Source: Alitta virens
Taxonomy: Eukaryota > Annelida > Polychaeta > Phyllodocida > Nereididae
Direction of reading: 5' to 3'
NCBI GenBank assembly: GCA_932294295.1
Contig: OW028584.1
Coordinates: forward strand, 31,295,231 to 31,359,230
Length of the DNA stretch: 64,000 nt
Shown here: piece by piece, positions 1-12,023 of the stretch
Layout of the letters: each line of letters begins with the position of its first letter
Position numbering within the stretch: position 1 is the stretch's first letter
The notes under the pieces: generated by a model
The model's database searches: none
What the model was told of the DNA's origin: nothing
The model's input: only the letters and a program-made list of their open reading frames with translations
Translations under genes and position numbers: made by a program

Positions 1-138
1 CGTGACTCCGAATATTGTTTTAAAGCGGCGGCGCTAGTTTAAACGGCGAGAGATTTTTTGTCATTGGCCTGCCAAACATAGAAGTATGTGGTACATACAT
101 TTCCCATCCTTGTAAGGTAAACCATGTAGTATAGATAT

Positions 139-183
139 GTATACCACATAGGCTATACCACATGGCTTTTCTATGTGGTATAC
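139..183. repeat. Short perfect inverted repeat
   Basis: A 13-base arm (GTATACCACATAG) at 139-151 is repeated in inverted orientation at 171-183, leaving a 19-base loop. It lies just outside the foldback element that starts at 208. No gene is seen in the first 207 bases. Confidence 0.6.
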
Positions 184-207
184 AGGTTATTGTGGGATAT
201 TTATAGG

Positions 208-1386
208 TTATCACATGGCAAGAGGCTATATCTCCCTGGTATCATTACCCGAGACTCTGTATAATCCCGAGAACCGTAGGGTTTAGGGATGATACAAGTC
301 GAGGGTGATGATACCTGGGAGATACAGCCTCTTGCCACTGTGATAACTTAATTATCCCATGACTGTTTTTTTATAGCTAAAATTAAAAAATCTTGACCAT
401 ACACTTATCATAACAGTAGTCTGTAGCCAACATGCCACCTCCAATTGAACAAGTAAGCGTGGCTTAATATATGAATTTTTCTCATGCTTGATATTTCACA
501 GTCAAGATTTATCCCCTGCAATTTTGTAAATATTGAATAACTAGAACTGATGTTTTGGGTGTCTTGAGCAACTGAAACTGAGCTTTAAACTCAGATCTAC
601 AATGCAGCTGAAGCTAAATTTAGCACTGCAAGCCTGTGATGTCATTGATGAAGTCACAAAAACGTCACTATTCCAGTCAGCTAAATGCCACAGTCGGAGC
701 TAAAATGGTAGTGTTTGGATGCTTTTAAGTTTGTGGATTCCCTGTGGATTGGTTTTTGGGAATTTTTTTTAAGAAATATAACAACTTCTGACAGATGACA
801 AGCCCAGGAACAGACACAGTTCACCTAAATGGCCTTAGTGTCACACTTGAGTGGTGACTTGTTGTTGATCAACAAGTGGCAGTTTTGAGATCTCCTGCAC
901 AACATTTGAAGGTATTAGCACCCTCAGAAGAATTCTGTAATTATAGAATAATGAAAGAAAAATAGTTTTTATCCATTTGATGAGTCTGAAAACTTTGTTA
1001 CACTAATTTATGTAGAAAATGCCATTTGAACTGATGACGCTCATGACACACTGAAATCCCAAATTTGTCATTGTTTTGAACAAAACAAACTGATAGCAAC
1101 AGCATTTTTTTGGCCAGTTCAGTTTTGGAGGTGTGTCTCTGAAATTGCTCCTGATTGGTGGAAATCAATATCATCCCTGTTTATTGGTTGCTCATTGGTT
1201 AAAAATTTAAAAAGCTGTATCGTCCCTGCAGTTCTTGTCTATGATTGGCTGAATCTCGTATCATCCCTCGTAACATCCCTCATATCATCCCTCGACCTGT
1301 ATCATCCCTCGACCCTACGGGTCTCGGGATGATACAGAGTCTCGGGTGATGATACAAGGGAGATACAGCCTCTTGCCATGTGATAA
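208..1386. mobile_element. Foldback/MITE-like DNA element with nested terminal inverted repeats
   Basis: The left end TTATCACATGGCAAGAGGCT (208-227) reappears inverted at the right end near 1367-1386. It also appears, with one extra base, inverted at about 326-346. So 208-346 is by itself a near-complete palindrome, and 208-1386 is a larger element with the same ends. Short motifs such as GATGATAC and ATCATCCC recur in both terminal zones (about 255-320 and 1250-1350). No transposase ORF is visible, so it would be non-autonomous. The outer bases could give a TA target duplication, but this is not certain. Confidence 0.65.
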
Positions 1387-3224
1387 TATAGCATAGAATT
1401 AAGCGAAGAATGCGGCATTTTCAGTGGACTTCACATCTAGTTTAACACACGTTAACATATTTGCATTGAAAATATTTAATTTCCGTGCGTTGGTACCCAC
1501 TTGTGTTTAGCAAGAAAGCAGATCTGTGTTATATGTCAATTGCAAAACAGATAAAATATGAATTTAATGTTGCATAATGCATGATAATGGAAAAACCGTC
1601 TGCCCAAGTTTTGGCCAACCAGCTTTCCCAACATTGGCAAAAGCCTTTCAAGTTTACCAACATTATCAATTTCAAATTTGTTATTTTGGATAACAATATA
1701 ACATAATGGAGTGATTGAGTGCATTTAAAAATATAACAAAAGACGCCTCAAACAATGGCACTCCCAATGATGGGGACCATGGTGACAGCAGCCAACATTT
1801 GGCCACTTATGCGTAGATATGTGGGTGGCTCCATGCAGATGATAGCAACGATAATAATTGGCTTTGGACAATAAATTTTAATGTGTTATTGCTCTCGTAA
1901 ATTGCTGTGCAAAATGAAATTTCCGTGATGTCAATAAAGGTCTGTCTGAGTCTGAGAGCTCAAAGCAAGCAGGCTGCTGTGGAGCACAGTTGATTAACAA
2001 TCATCTAGCTTTTGGCAAAATAGATTGCACTGAAAATGTCTGAAGGTCGAAGTTAGTCACATGCAGGTTTTACAAAAATACTAAGCACTTTGGGCTCATT
2101 CATTAAAAGGACACCTCATTAGAATTAAGCAGTCTTTAGTTTACAAGCCAATGTTGAAAAAATGCAGTCACCCATCTCCTAAAATTGTGCAGTCACATAT
2201 ATCCTGAATTTTAAAACTGCCTTGATCAACTGACATTGATGATAACAAAAACCCTAAAGTTTTACATAATAAGAAAAATATGAAAATTTGGTACTCTTTC
2301 AAACCCCCAAATTCATGTGCATACACATATTAAATATTTGATCATAGTATTGCCATGATCAATGCATTCAACAGTTTTTGTCTATAATAAGTAATTTCAT
2401 AATAATTAGTTGCATAATGATCTATATCACTTTCACTTGACTCCAATACTTTTTGTTGTTTTCTTCATATACACCTGTAAAGTGTTCAGTTATAAATACT
2501 AATTTAAATGCCATATATTTAATGCAAATCAGCAACCCTACAATTCAGTAATGGTTGAAGGGAATATGGCAATTGATAATAAAGTTCCTTCAGTTGCCAG
2601 CTAACTGTAAACAGCGAGCAAAAAATATTTTGACTTATAAAGGCATTAAAATGGTTTTTTTGAGTATCATTCCATACAAAATATACTTTTAAGATTTGTA
2701 TTTATTTGTATTTAGACTTTATTTATTTAAATACATGTAAATATATACGTTTTATGCTAACTTGGCTTTACTCTGAACAGAATGGATTGCTGTTAGTAAG
2801 ATATTTGTAAGACATTATAACCCACGGGAACACTGTATAATTTCACACTTAACGGAATATAATGAACAATGAAAAAATTCAAGAGTTCAAAAATAGGAAA
2901 TCTTGGACTCTAATTAGCATTGCGTAACAGGCTATGTAGGCCAAGTGGCAATTGTTTCTGTTCATTGCACACACTATATAAACACTCCAGAAATAATATT
3001 TTTCAAAATTTTGTAAAACATAGCCAAGATATGTCAGTGTGGCTATCCCAAGGCACCACTAGGCCATGTAGAGTTACTATATAAAATTTCATTAGGGTAA
3101 GTGCATTATTGTTAGAGTTCAGCTCTAGAAATAAAAGAGTGTGTTAAAGTTCTGCTCTGATTGAAAGTGTAACGCCCACCCTCCTGCCTGTCGGACGAAC
3201 ACTTAACAATTTTAATGATGCCTA
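1387..3224. other. AT-rich non-coding DNA
   Basis: No convincing coding region is seen. A short segment around 1860-1960, ending in an AATAAA-type signal and a TCTGTCTGAGTC-like tail, resembles the 3' end of a LINE but is too short to classify. Confidence 0.5.
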
Positions 3225-3360
3225 TGTGCTATGTGGGATTCGCTGAGGGTTTAGCTGTAGCGCAGCCTATGTTTTTATTTTGCACTTATGACTTATATGT
3301 CTTGTCTGACATCTACTTATCAATAAAATTATATACATATAAAACTTTAAAAAAAAAACA
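3225..3360 (+). repeat. LINE 3'-end fragment
   Basis: The stretch containing GACTTATATGTCTTGTCTGAC (written here in part), followed by AATAAAATTATAT and an A-rich tail, is matched in inverted orientation at about 47990-48110. Two dispersed copies of the same 3' end with an A-rich terminus point to a severely 5'-truncated LINE. No RT sequence remains. Confidence 0.5.
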
Positions 3361-5872
3361 ATATATTGGAAATACCAATACCAAAGTATTAAATGGATTT
3401 TTGCACCTTTATAGTTTATAAAAATCCTATGGTTTTTTGAACAGCCAAATTCGTCCCCAAATTTATAGAGTGATGGATTACTGGTAAATGTCATTGCTCT
3501 CCATCCCCCAATAATTTCCAGTAACTGAAATTTGACTTGTAGGAACTGAACAAGACATCATAATGGCATTTATACGACATCACTAATTACAATGTTGGTC
3601 AACATGAGAAATGTAGATCTAAATGTTAATTTACGAATATCCCACACTTGGTTGTGTTCCCCATAAAAAACCTATTAGGAACAAACCATGTGGTATTTAT
3701 TGTGATTCACCATCCCTGATTATAATCAATTTTGATCCACTATACTTAATTAAAATATAATAACCAGCTGGTTATGCAATCTAATCCAGCTATGAGGCTT
3801 AATTAAATATGGGATGAGCTACTTTAGGTTGATCAATTATATAGACTACCAATTATATAGACTACTATTCATGTAACAAAAACTAGGTTCAAAGTAAATA
3901 GCTATTCCAAAGTAATTTTGAAAACTAAAAGTTGTCCATAGTGGTAACTATATATATCTGGCTCATTCAGTTCAAGGCACTTTCACTTTCACTTTGCCCA
4001 TTCAAACTGGAAAATGACCACAACTTCGTCAGTTATTGACAGATCTTTACCAAATACAATTGATTTAAAGCTCTATGTCTCTTCTCTTTAAATATGCTAA
4101 CAGTTCCTTAATATATTTCATACTTTATTTGTACCGGCGACTCGTTTTTACTGAAAAAACAATATGTTGATCTCAGTCAGACATCCACAACATTGTTGCC
4201 ATGGCGACCAAATGCACAGTGCCGTCCGTCACTGAGGAATTTGGTCGCCCTGAGAAATGATTTCCGAATAAAATATTAGCTTTTTTCACATCGTACAAAA
4301 AAATACATCTTTCTAAATGCATGAAACCAATTTTTTTTTATTACAAATACAATCTTGCAAAGGTTTTTTTTTTTTTTGCTGATAGCCTTCAAAGTTGTGA
4401 ATCGGAGGACGTTGTGACGTCTATCTGTTTGCTTGGTTCTCTTCTGTGATTGGCTGCTGAGGTCTACATGAATATTAAGAAGATTTTTGAAATACCGATA
4501 TATGTGTATATAGTTTATACAAACGATCTCTGAAATGTCATTTACATGGCTCAACTGCTTCTTGATATATTTGATTATGCATGTCATAAATGCTTGTGAC
4601 CTCTTATTTAACATATTGTTCTCAAGCAAACACTGATATATATTTTTTTAATTGCGAATTTTATTCAATAATACGAATTTGTCTACATTTAGTTGTAAAC
4701 TGTTTTATCATCTCAATATACATTTATAATAGAATAATTAAAATAAAAATGTCCTTAATAATCGTTTTAATTTCATTACAAGTAAAGTCAAAATCAGTCC
4801 ATCTATCACCATTGACATTTCACGAAAAGTGTAGTTGCATGCAAATTGGCAAGTGTGTTGCAGTCACATGCACATTGCACACAGTCCATACATTGCATCT
4901 TTAAAAGGCTAAAAAAAAGAGGCATGTTGACAATTGATAATTCATTTCCAGAACTGTATACATTTATAATAGAATACTGTCAGATAAAGTTATTTATCAG
5001 GCAAATATGAACTGAGTGATTATGATGTTTTAATATTTGATTCACTTTGCATTATGTGAATACCCATTAGTGTTCATTTAGGTGTTGTTTACATATAGCA
5101 CAATAAGATCTGTCAGCTGTTCCCTCGTCAACTAAGTTAATTGAATGGTAATCAAAGAATCAACAACCAAAATGTATATTTCATATTTACGAGACATTAT
5201 TCAAGCTGTTATTCTGTTAACTGCCTGTCAAAAACATTACCATCTGAAGTTTAACAAAAACTTTACTAGTAAAAGGGTTTTCTTATTGAATGTTGCTATT
5301 GCAACGTGTGGTCACTCTTGCAAATTTCGGTAATTTTGGTAATTTTAATTATCATCAATTTTAGAACACGTAAGTTATGTTTGTCTGTAATTTTATACCC
5401 GCGAAATTAAGTGGAATATAATTTCATATTTAAACTGAAAAAGTCCATGCAGGGTTTTAAAAGCAACTTCTCAACGTAGCATGTACATGTACGGTAGTGT
5501 ACTTGTTAACGTCTACAACTTTTTCTTTTTGACAAAACACATCTAAAGACAATTACTGCGGCTACCTAATAATCTGAAAAATCATTCTATTATCTTAAAG
5601 CAATTTTATAGACTTGGAAACTAAACGCCTGCTAACAGCTGCAGGCTGCAGGTGACGTCATTAGATTCTAGGACTCCCATTAAGAATCCTGAAACCATGT
5701 GACGTTCTCTGGAGTTTATTTTCCTAGTTTATTAAATCTGCTGTTAAATGATCATGAACCCGAATTTAATACCGCCTGTGATATTCTTGGAGGCTCACTA
5801 TATGACACAAAGTCATACAGTCTAATCTTCTGTTTTAGTGAGCTCACACCAATGACAACAAGGTTATACTAG
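3361..5872. other. AT-rich non-coding DNA upstream of the lectin-like gene
   Basis: No supported gene. It contains an 11-base inverted repeat (GGCGACCAAAT at 4203-4213 and its complement at 4239-4249) and a dispersed repeat at 3638-3765 listed separately. First exons of the lectin-like gene could lie here but I cannot identify them. Confidence 0.5.
3638..3765 (+). repeat. Dispersed repeat, copy 1
   Basis: Bases 3638-3765 (landmarks ACTTGGTTGTGTTCC and TTGATCCACTATAC) align by eye with 49935-50058 (ACTTGGCTGTGTTCC, TGTGATCCACTA) in the same order and spacing at roughly three quarters identity. The family is unknown; nothing in it codes. Confidence 0.5.
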
Positions 5873-6012
5873 GTTGCTTACTGGATGCTACTGGAATACT
5901 GGTAAGATAGCACAGCAAACCGAAGCCATTGAAATTTGCAAACGGAGAGGAGGTCATTTGGTTACCTTGGAAACTTACCAGGAACAACAAATAGTGCTCG
6001 AATTAATACAAA
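5873..6012 (+). CDS. Exon: N-terminal half of a C-type lectin-like domain
   Basis: The open frame reads CYWNTGKIAQQTEAIEIC followed by KRRGGHLVTLETYQEQQ. This is the classic start of a C-type lectin-like fold: a Cys-Tyr start, an acidic helix with Cys, then GGHLV and an Glu-Gln helix. The exon ends in a good donor (A|GTACGT) one base into a codon, which fits the two-base start of the next exon. The acceptor AG at 5871-5872 is my choice because an upstream acceptor at 5837-5838 would bring in a stop codon. Confidence 0.6.
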
Positions 6013-6143
6013 GTACGTTTTATGTTGAAAGAATAACTGCGTTATATTAGATGCTTACAGTTTGCAATTTTGCAACTCGAAATACACTTGTCTGTCACTT
6101 TGAAAATTTTAGGAACAAGAAGTATTCATCTTGGATTCAGACT

Positions 6144-6247
6144 TGAAGGATGAAACAGCCATCAAACTTAGGCTCGACCGGGAATCGAACCCGGGACCCA
6201 GCGGTTGGAAGCCCAGAGCGCTACCTCTGAGCTAGGCCTCCGCCCGG
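6144..6247 (-). mobile_element. tRNA-derived SINE, 3'-truncated copy in a lectin intron
   Basis: The complement of the SINE head (A box TAGCTCAGAGGTAG, B box GGTTCGATTCC) and the first part of its body are present. The distal body and the CA tail are missing. It lies in the intron between the two lectin exons. Confidence 0.8.
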
Positions 6248-6399
6248 CTGAGGCGTTAGTATTCCAACACAACATTTCACCAACAGTACACTACTGAGCA
6301 CAATGGAGTAGATCTATAGCCGAAATTAGAAACCAAATAAGTCTGATCTTCATAAAAAATATTAGATTACTACTCTATAATTTCAATTATTCCTCTCAG

Positions 6400-6529
6400 G
6401 GCCGATATTACCAAACTCGAAAGAACCAATGGCTTGCAGAACAGCGATGTCTGACGGTGAAGTTGGTATTCTTCTTGATGGTGACAATAACACATGTATT
6501 GAGAGAAGCCCAAAAGAGGAAGTATCAAG
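6400..6529 (+). CDS. Exon: fucolectin/F5-8C-like segment
   Basis: The exon is bordered by TTATTCCTCTCAG| and |GTATGT, both strong splice sites. The frame contains ACRTAMSDGEVGILLDGDNN followed by TCIE, which matches the ILTDGD.nTC signature of the fucolectin-like module often found after a C-type lectin domain in invertebrates. It begins with two bases of a split codon and ends with two, so it fits both the exon ending at 6012 and the one starting at 8352. Confidence 0.6.
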
Positions 6530-6683
6530 GTATGTGTTTATTTTTAGACAAATCAGTTAGTTTGTTTTGTGCCAGGTCTGTCCTCTGATAAGTTACATAA
6601 AGCTGTCTTAGCTCAATGTGCACAGGAGTTCTGAGACTGAATCTAATGCAACCTGATTTTTACCCTATTTGGAGAGTTATATA

Positions 6684-7575
6684 AGGGAAAGTAAGGAGAA
6701 CTGGGCCATTTATCACATTTTGATTTTTCCCGATTCAAATAATAAAGCAAAGTCACGTTTTTCCTTTTTAAATTATACTATAACCATTCCTCTAATAATA
6801 TTAGGTGCCTTCTTGAAATAATTCTTAACCATTTCTCGTATAAATAGCAAAATTTTATTTCAGAAAAAAGTGGCCCAGTTCTCCCTACTGTAAGGAGAAC
6901 TGGGCCATGGGGGCATATAGACATTTGACGAATGATTTAATGTAGGGGAAATATGCCTGCTGAATTTATGTTTGAATAAGTTAAACTATCAAAGTGCAAG
7001 CTACTCGAATTGTAAGCCATACGTCAACTATGATGTGGCATATATATCATGGTTTTCCTTTCATTTCCTAAGTGTAAGCTAGGGTTTCAGAATAATTTCT
7101 AATGTGAGGTGGTTTGTAATTTCCTTATAAACAATTTTACTGTATTTTATAACAGAGGGAGGCCTAGGACAGGGTCCCAGTTTTCCCCACCTGAGGTGGC
7201 TCAGTTCTCCCCAAAGCTGTTGCTCAAAAGAAATGGCAATCATATTTTTTCACACGGCAAGAACAACATGTCAGTTACATTATTGTACTCTGATTATGTT
7301 TTGATTATAACAATATGTTTATTTCTAGTCGATCCTCTATCAGTTTTTGTCAATGAACAATTGTATAAAAAGTGGGAATTTTTATTCACTTCCACCAAAA
7401 AAAAAAGGTTTTTACTTTATCAGAAAAGTATTTCATATGGTTTCTTGCTTTCAGACATGTACTTATGATCACTTAGGGGTAATATGACACAATTTTAGGG
7501 TAATATCAATATTACTTTTACCTGTAGAGGGGGTGGCCAAGTTCTCCCACCTGCCCATTTCTCCTTACTTTCCCT
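6684..7575. mobile_element. Non-autonomous TIR element in lectin intron
   Basis: The left end AGGGAAAGTAAGGAGAACTG (6684-6703) is matched inverted at 7556-7575 with about one mismatch in 20. Inside, variants of the phrase GTGGCCCAGTTCTCCC recur in both orientations (6870-6915, 7185-7215, 7530-7545), so the element has several internal foldback units. No transposase is seen. A clean target duplication could not be identified. Confidence 0.6.
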
Positions 7576-8351
7576 AGTCTCAAAATTGAGGCACACTGAG
7601 AGTTGTCTTGTGATTCAATAATTAAATCACGTGGTCAAATATCTATTGTTTTATTGACTCAATTCACTGAGACTCGGCCTCAAGACACTGCATATGCCAT
7701 CAGGATAATATGCCAGATATCTTGTAGAATTACTACAAACAATTTCAGTCTCAAGCAAATGCTCATAAGTGTGCCAGAAAAAGGGTGAGATCGGATCACA
7801 TGAGGTTGAGATGCAAGAAGAACTATTGAGTGCATTAGACTTCAGTATTATAGACCTAAAAAGGGGCATCACCAATTCAATATACACTCATTTGACATTG
7901 TATTATGTATTAACGCATTACATACACTGATGAACAGCAGGTTATCAGTCCATCAGACAATCCACTTCTTGATGCCAGTTACATACGAGAATACAGTAAA
8001 CCATTCGTGGTGAAAATGTACTGATGAAACAGTTGTAACGAAATTACAAAGTAATATATATTGGACAAATTAAGGCTGACCAAGGTAACTCTATATATGG
8101 TGCAGAGTGTCGTTAATTATTATTTCAACTGTAAGTCTGAGTTCTGAAGTACAAAGTAGATTGTTCAAATCTATACCCATAGCAGGTTATTACAAGACAA
8201 TTATCAAGAGCAGTAAACAATTTACTGATATGAACTTCAGTTTTTATCGTCATAACTAGCTGTAGATGTTCATTTCTATGATTTTATTGCTAAACTTCTC
8301 ATGTTTGATGGATAAAACATTATCACATTGATATACTCTGCTTTATTTCAG
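7576..8351. other. Remainder of lectin intron
   Basis: No gene or clear repeat is seen. The intron ends in a polypyrimidine tract and AG at 8350-8351. Confidence 0.5.
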
Positions 8352-8840
8352 TATGAAGAAATTACTAGTATTTGAAATCCATCATAAGGATGGCCAAAAC
8401 CTGCCTTCAGTTTCTGTTGAAATTCTGGCAACCATGAAGATCCCCACGTGTTTGTGGCTACATCAGAATTACATATTCCCCAGATGTTCACACAATGATG
8501 GGTGGGTGATTAGGGCTTTACGTCCTGTATTTCTGCACCAATTGGGCTAATTAGGACAGGCAGAGACCATGGCAATAAGACGAAGGATGAAACAGCCATC
8601 CAACTTAGGCTCGACCGGGAATCGAAACCGGGACCCAGCGGTTGGAAGCCCAGAGCGCTACCTGTGAGCTAGGCCTCAGCCCGATGTTCACACAATACAA
8701 TTTGATGACAGACACAAATCATCAAGGAATAAGGAGTTGTAAATTTGAATGTCAGTGTTCAGAATCATGTTCCCATCTCATGGTTGAGCTGCAGTTTCTA
8801 GGAAAGGTCCATGCTATCTGTAGTGTTCAAATACTTTACT
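8352..8840 (+). pseudogene. Last lectin exon split by a SINE and a frameshift
   Basis: The frame entering from 8352 reads through KKLLVFEIHHKDGQNLPSVS and on to PRCSHN at 8496. The SINE follows. After it (from about 8697) the plausible continuation, with SCKFECQCSESCSHLMVELQ and AICSVQILY, is in another frame. Joining the flanks across the target duplication hits a TGA within three codons, so an indel exists besides the SINE. The C.C.C...C cluster and IC-V-I ending match the C-terminus of fucolectin-like modules. An AATAAA-type signal near 8957 could serve the transcript. Confidence 0.55.
8497..8682 (-). mobile_element. tRNA-derived SINE inserted in lectin exon
   Basis: A near full-length SINE in minus orientation, flanked by perfect 14-bp target duplications GATGTTCACACAAT (8483-8496 and 8683-8696). 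The insertion adds 200 bases, which is not a multiple of three. Confidence 0.9.
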
Positions 8841-9287
8841 AAATTCATGAAATTTTAGTGATGATAAAACCTTCAGATATGACACATTTAGCAGCAGATG
8901 ATGTGTGACTTGCATAATTAATCTTAATGGTGTGTATTGCAAATGTAACTGGAAAAAAATAAAAAATAAAAAACTAGAACATACATTTTAAAAAGTTTAT
9001 TATTAAACTCATAAGCATACAAAACAAACCATTTTCTGAATATTAGGGCACGGCACACATACATTTCTCATTGTTGTGATACAAAATACACACATAAAGA
9101 TGACAGAAACTTGTATATATAATATGCATATAATATTTATATCTGCAATCTCTCTGCAACTTTTAAGTGCATTATGTTTCAGAGCTTTGAGTTGTCACAG
9201 AAAATCCGTTATTACTTACATAATATTATGTAATTTAGTTCATATACTTAAGTATATCGTAATTGTCCAATGAAAATTTCATTACAA

Positions 9288-12023
9288 CTAGGCATCGTGT
9301 ATAATCAATTGACCTTGCAGTGCTGAGTGCAGTCTGTTCCAGAAGTACTCATTATCAGCATACTCATAGGTTCCCACCTGGAGCAAGTTGCGCAAAAATG
9401 GCTGCATACCAGCTCGGTTGAGTTCAATCTCCGAACTTGCCTGAAGAAATATGATGTTTTCTGTGCCATTTATGACAGCCATGTGAAGCTGAAAGTCACA
9501 AATTGCACGAAAGTTTGTGGTTACAAGAAAGACTACCTTCTGGCTTTGCTGTATACCACTGACGCTTTGATGATACACTGACTTTCCCCATTCAAAGCGT
9601 TCATAGTGCATAACTGAGTAACCAAAACTATCTAATTTTTCTATCACAGCCGATCTGACATCGAAGTCTTCCTGAGCAAAAGATAAAAATATGTCATAGT
9701 TTTGTTCATATTCAAAAACATCACTTAGAGGCTCATCTCCATATTTGTTCTGAGGGATTCTCCGTCTTTGCGGTCTATGCCAAATATTTTTTATCGTGTA
9801 GGCATACCACATGATCCTCCATCGATGTCGGTAACTCAAAGTCATCAAGATTATTACAAGAAAACTACACACAATCGGAACAGCGATATAAATAGGAAGT
9901 TTGCTTCTGCATTCTGCTTTGTATTGCTCAATGTTGATATCCTTGATTAACCTGGACTCACCATACATGTCGCGACAGCTGTACTCATGGAAATTTTGGA
10001 AAAATCTTTTACTTTGAAGCATCCAAGAAATAAATGCAATGTATTCTGAACCACATCCACATGACAATGAGTTATCACTGAGATCAATGAGTACTTTCGA
10101 TTGGCTGGTAATCTGTCTCATGAAATCATCTGAAAAATACTTTATTTTATTCTTACTTAAGTTTATTTTGTGCAGTTTTGTTAAATGACTAATGTTGAGT
10201 GAAATATTTTGCAAGTTATTGTTTCCAAGGTCAATAAGAGTCAGGTTGAGAGCCATGTGAAAAGATTGTTGATCAATGCACTTCAGACCATTATTGGAAG
10301 CATCGAAGGCATGAAGGTCATGTAGTCTTGATATAGCATTTGTACCACATCAGTCATATAGCATGTTATCAGACATGTCGTATGTCACCAGATAGGGCAT
10401 GTTCTTTGAACCGAGTTCCTTCAGGCCAGCCCCTCGTATTTTGAATTCCACCAGATTTAGCAAAATCAGATCACCTGGGAATGATAAAGAAACTCATTCA
10501 CAGTTAGATTAACCAGCTCTTTACGTAATTCCAATGACTTGCCTTCTCTGATAATCAAGTCGAACACTTGAGATTGAGTGTAACTGATGTAGAATGAACG
10601 AGTCAAGGAGAGCAGGCGATAGCAAATATTGGCTGAAAATAATCCAGAGTAACAATGTGGATGGACAAACTTAGCCACACGAAGAGGATTTCGCTCGTGC
10701 CTTTCCTTGTGTAAAATGTTTTGCCCAGAATTCCCTAAGTCTCTTGTGGCAGTCTGTTCTTGGGAGGAGGGAACACTTCGAGTTTTACGAGGGTTGGATC
10801 CATTCATGTTCACAGTTTTTAATTCAGGTTCTGTGGCTTCAATCAGTCCTTACCGAGTCATTGCATCTCTTCCTTGAACATTTGGATGGGATTCTTTTGT
10901 CATTATGTACTGGTCTCCTGGTATTCTCTGAGGATGGTATTCAAAAGACTGTACCTTTGTTGTTTGGGCAGTCATTATGCAAGCAGTTCTAAATGGGATG
11001 TCTTGGATTGTGTTAGAAATTATGATGTGCAAGACAGGTTTGGTTGGGTCATCAGGATTCCTGTAAACTGTGCTCACATACTTGTTTATATAGGGCCGTA
11101 TGATTTTTAATTTGCGAACACCCTCCCAGAAAATGGGCAGAAAGTCCAGTATGAATGGATTTGAATGAGGGACCATAACAGGAATACCCATCGTCACGTT
11201 AGTTAAGTTCGCCAGTGCTGGGTAAGTTTTATTCCTTGAGACGTTAGCTAATGACCTGTCATATTCAAAGACAAGGGATTCTAGAGTGGGATTGGGAAGA
11301 TTTCAGTGCATGCCGTTCAATTGTTTTCAAAGAAGAGTCAATCAGGTGTAAGGATTCCAGATGTTGCACATGCCTGAATGTCTCATTCTTTATTGTGGTC
11401 CACAAGGTTTTTGCATTAGGCATGCGCCCGAAGAATGAAAGGGATCTGAGCTGAGTGAGATTACTGATGTAATCTCCCATTTTATCGAAAGACACAGCTG
11501 GAATCGTAGCATACTTGAGGCGCTTGAAGGGAGACAAGAACTTTCCAGGGTATTCGTCAAAGTGTCTGTCATTGTACGTATTGTATTCAATCCTGAACAT
11601 GTCAAATTTTATTAGGTTCACCAAGGGCTTGAAAACCTCAGGATTTTCTTCGCTCAGATTGCTCAGGCTGATAGGATTTCGGGATATTGAGAAGAATGTG
11701 AGATTTGTTAAGCCATCGAAGTGAGCCGTTCCCTTTTCCAGAGTCAGGGTATTGTTCTGCAGCGTCAGCCACACGACATTGTGGTAATTCTGAAAGCTGC
11801 CATTTGTGATTTTGGAAATGTTATTAGCTTCCAATGACACTGCGGTAACATTTGGCGGAGGGTTAGGTGGGACGCTCTGGAGCCTGCATCTTCTGCAATC
11901 CCACCATGGACCCACATTCAACATCGTTCGATTTCTGCAGCAGACATATGGATCTGTGCCAGCCGTACAGGTCAAAATGGCCAGGAACAAGATGTGAAAT
12001 GATGCAGAAATCCACGGGTGCAT
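9288..12023 (-). pseudogene. Toll-like receptor (LRR-TM-TIR), decayed single-exon gene
   Basis: Toll-like receptors are membrane receptors whose leucine-rich ectodomain senses microbial ligands and whose TIR domain signals through MyD88-type adaptors. Read leftward from Met at 12023 there is a signal peptide (MHPWISASFHILFLAILTC), an N-terminal Cys-rich cap (CCRNR...CRRC), leucine-rich repeats, a C-terminal cap (CGCG...C...C) near 10060, a transmembrane helix near 9880 and a TIR domain with box 1 YDIFLSFAQED and box 3 FW close to the end. The reading frame is lost by a frameshift near 11285, a TAA at 10850-10852, a frameshift near 10480 and a TGA at 10350-10352. The last 322 codons (10256-9288), covering the cap, membrane segment and TIR, stay open. 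The total length fits a typical invertebrate TLR. I chose Met 12023 over the upstream one because it begins a signal peptide. The breaks could be assembly errors, but four make a pseudogene more likely. Confidence 0.85.

Larger units (their letters stand above)
5873..8840 (+). pseudogene. Secreted C-type lectin / fucolectin-like gene, probably broken
   Basis: Three exons join with matching phases. 5873-6012 encodes the start of a C-type lectin-like domain. 6400-6529 encodes a segment with DGDNNTC, like the calcium-loop region of fucolectin/F5-8C-type domains. 8352 onward encodes the rest, ending in a cysteine-rich C..C.C...C and ICSVQI-type tail. Such proteins usually bind glycans outside the cell in innate defence. 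In the last exon a SINE interrupts the reading frame, and even without it the sequence before and after lies in different frames, so a separate indel exists. No signal-peptide exon was found upstream. The gene converges with the Toll-like receptor pseudogene downstream. It could be a pseudogene, or a live gene with a null allele or assembly error in the last exon. Confidence 0.6.

Noticed and set aside
4276..4629. 117-codon minus-strand frame in AT-rich DNA
   Set aside because: No signal, domain or codon pattern; the residue mix is that of random AT-rich sequence. Similar frames at 4590-4904 and 5145-5333 were dropped for the same reason.
7109..7468. 119-codon plus-strand frame
   Set aside because: It lies within the TIR element and an intron, and its sequence comes from the repeated CAGTTCTCCCC units.
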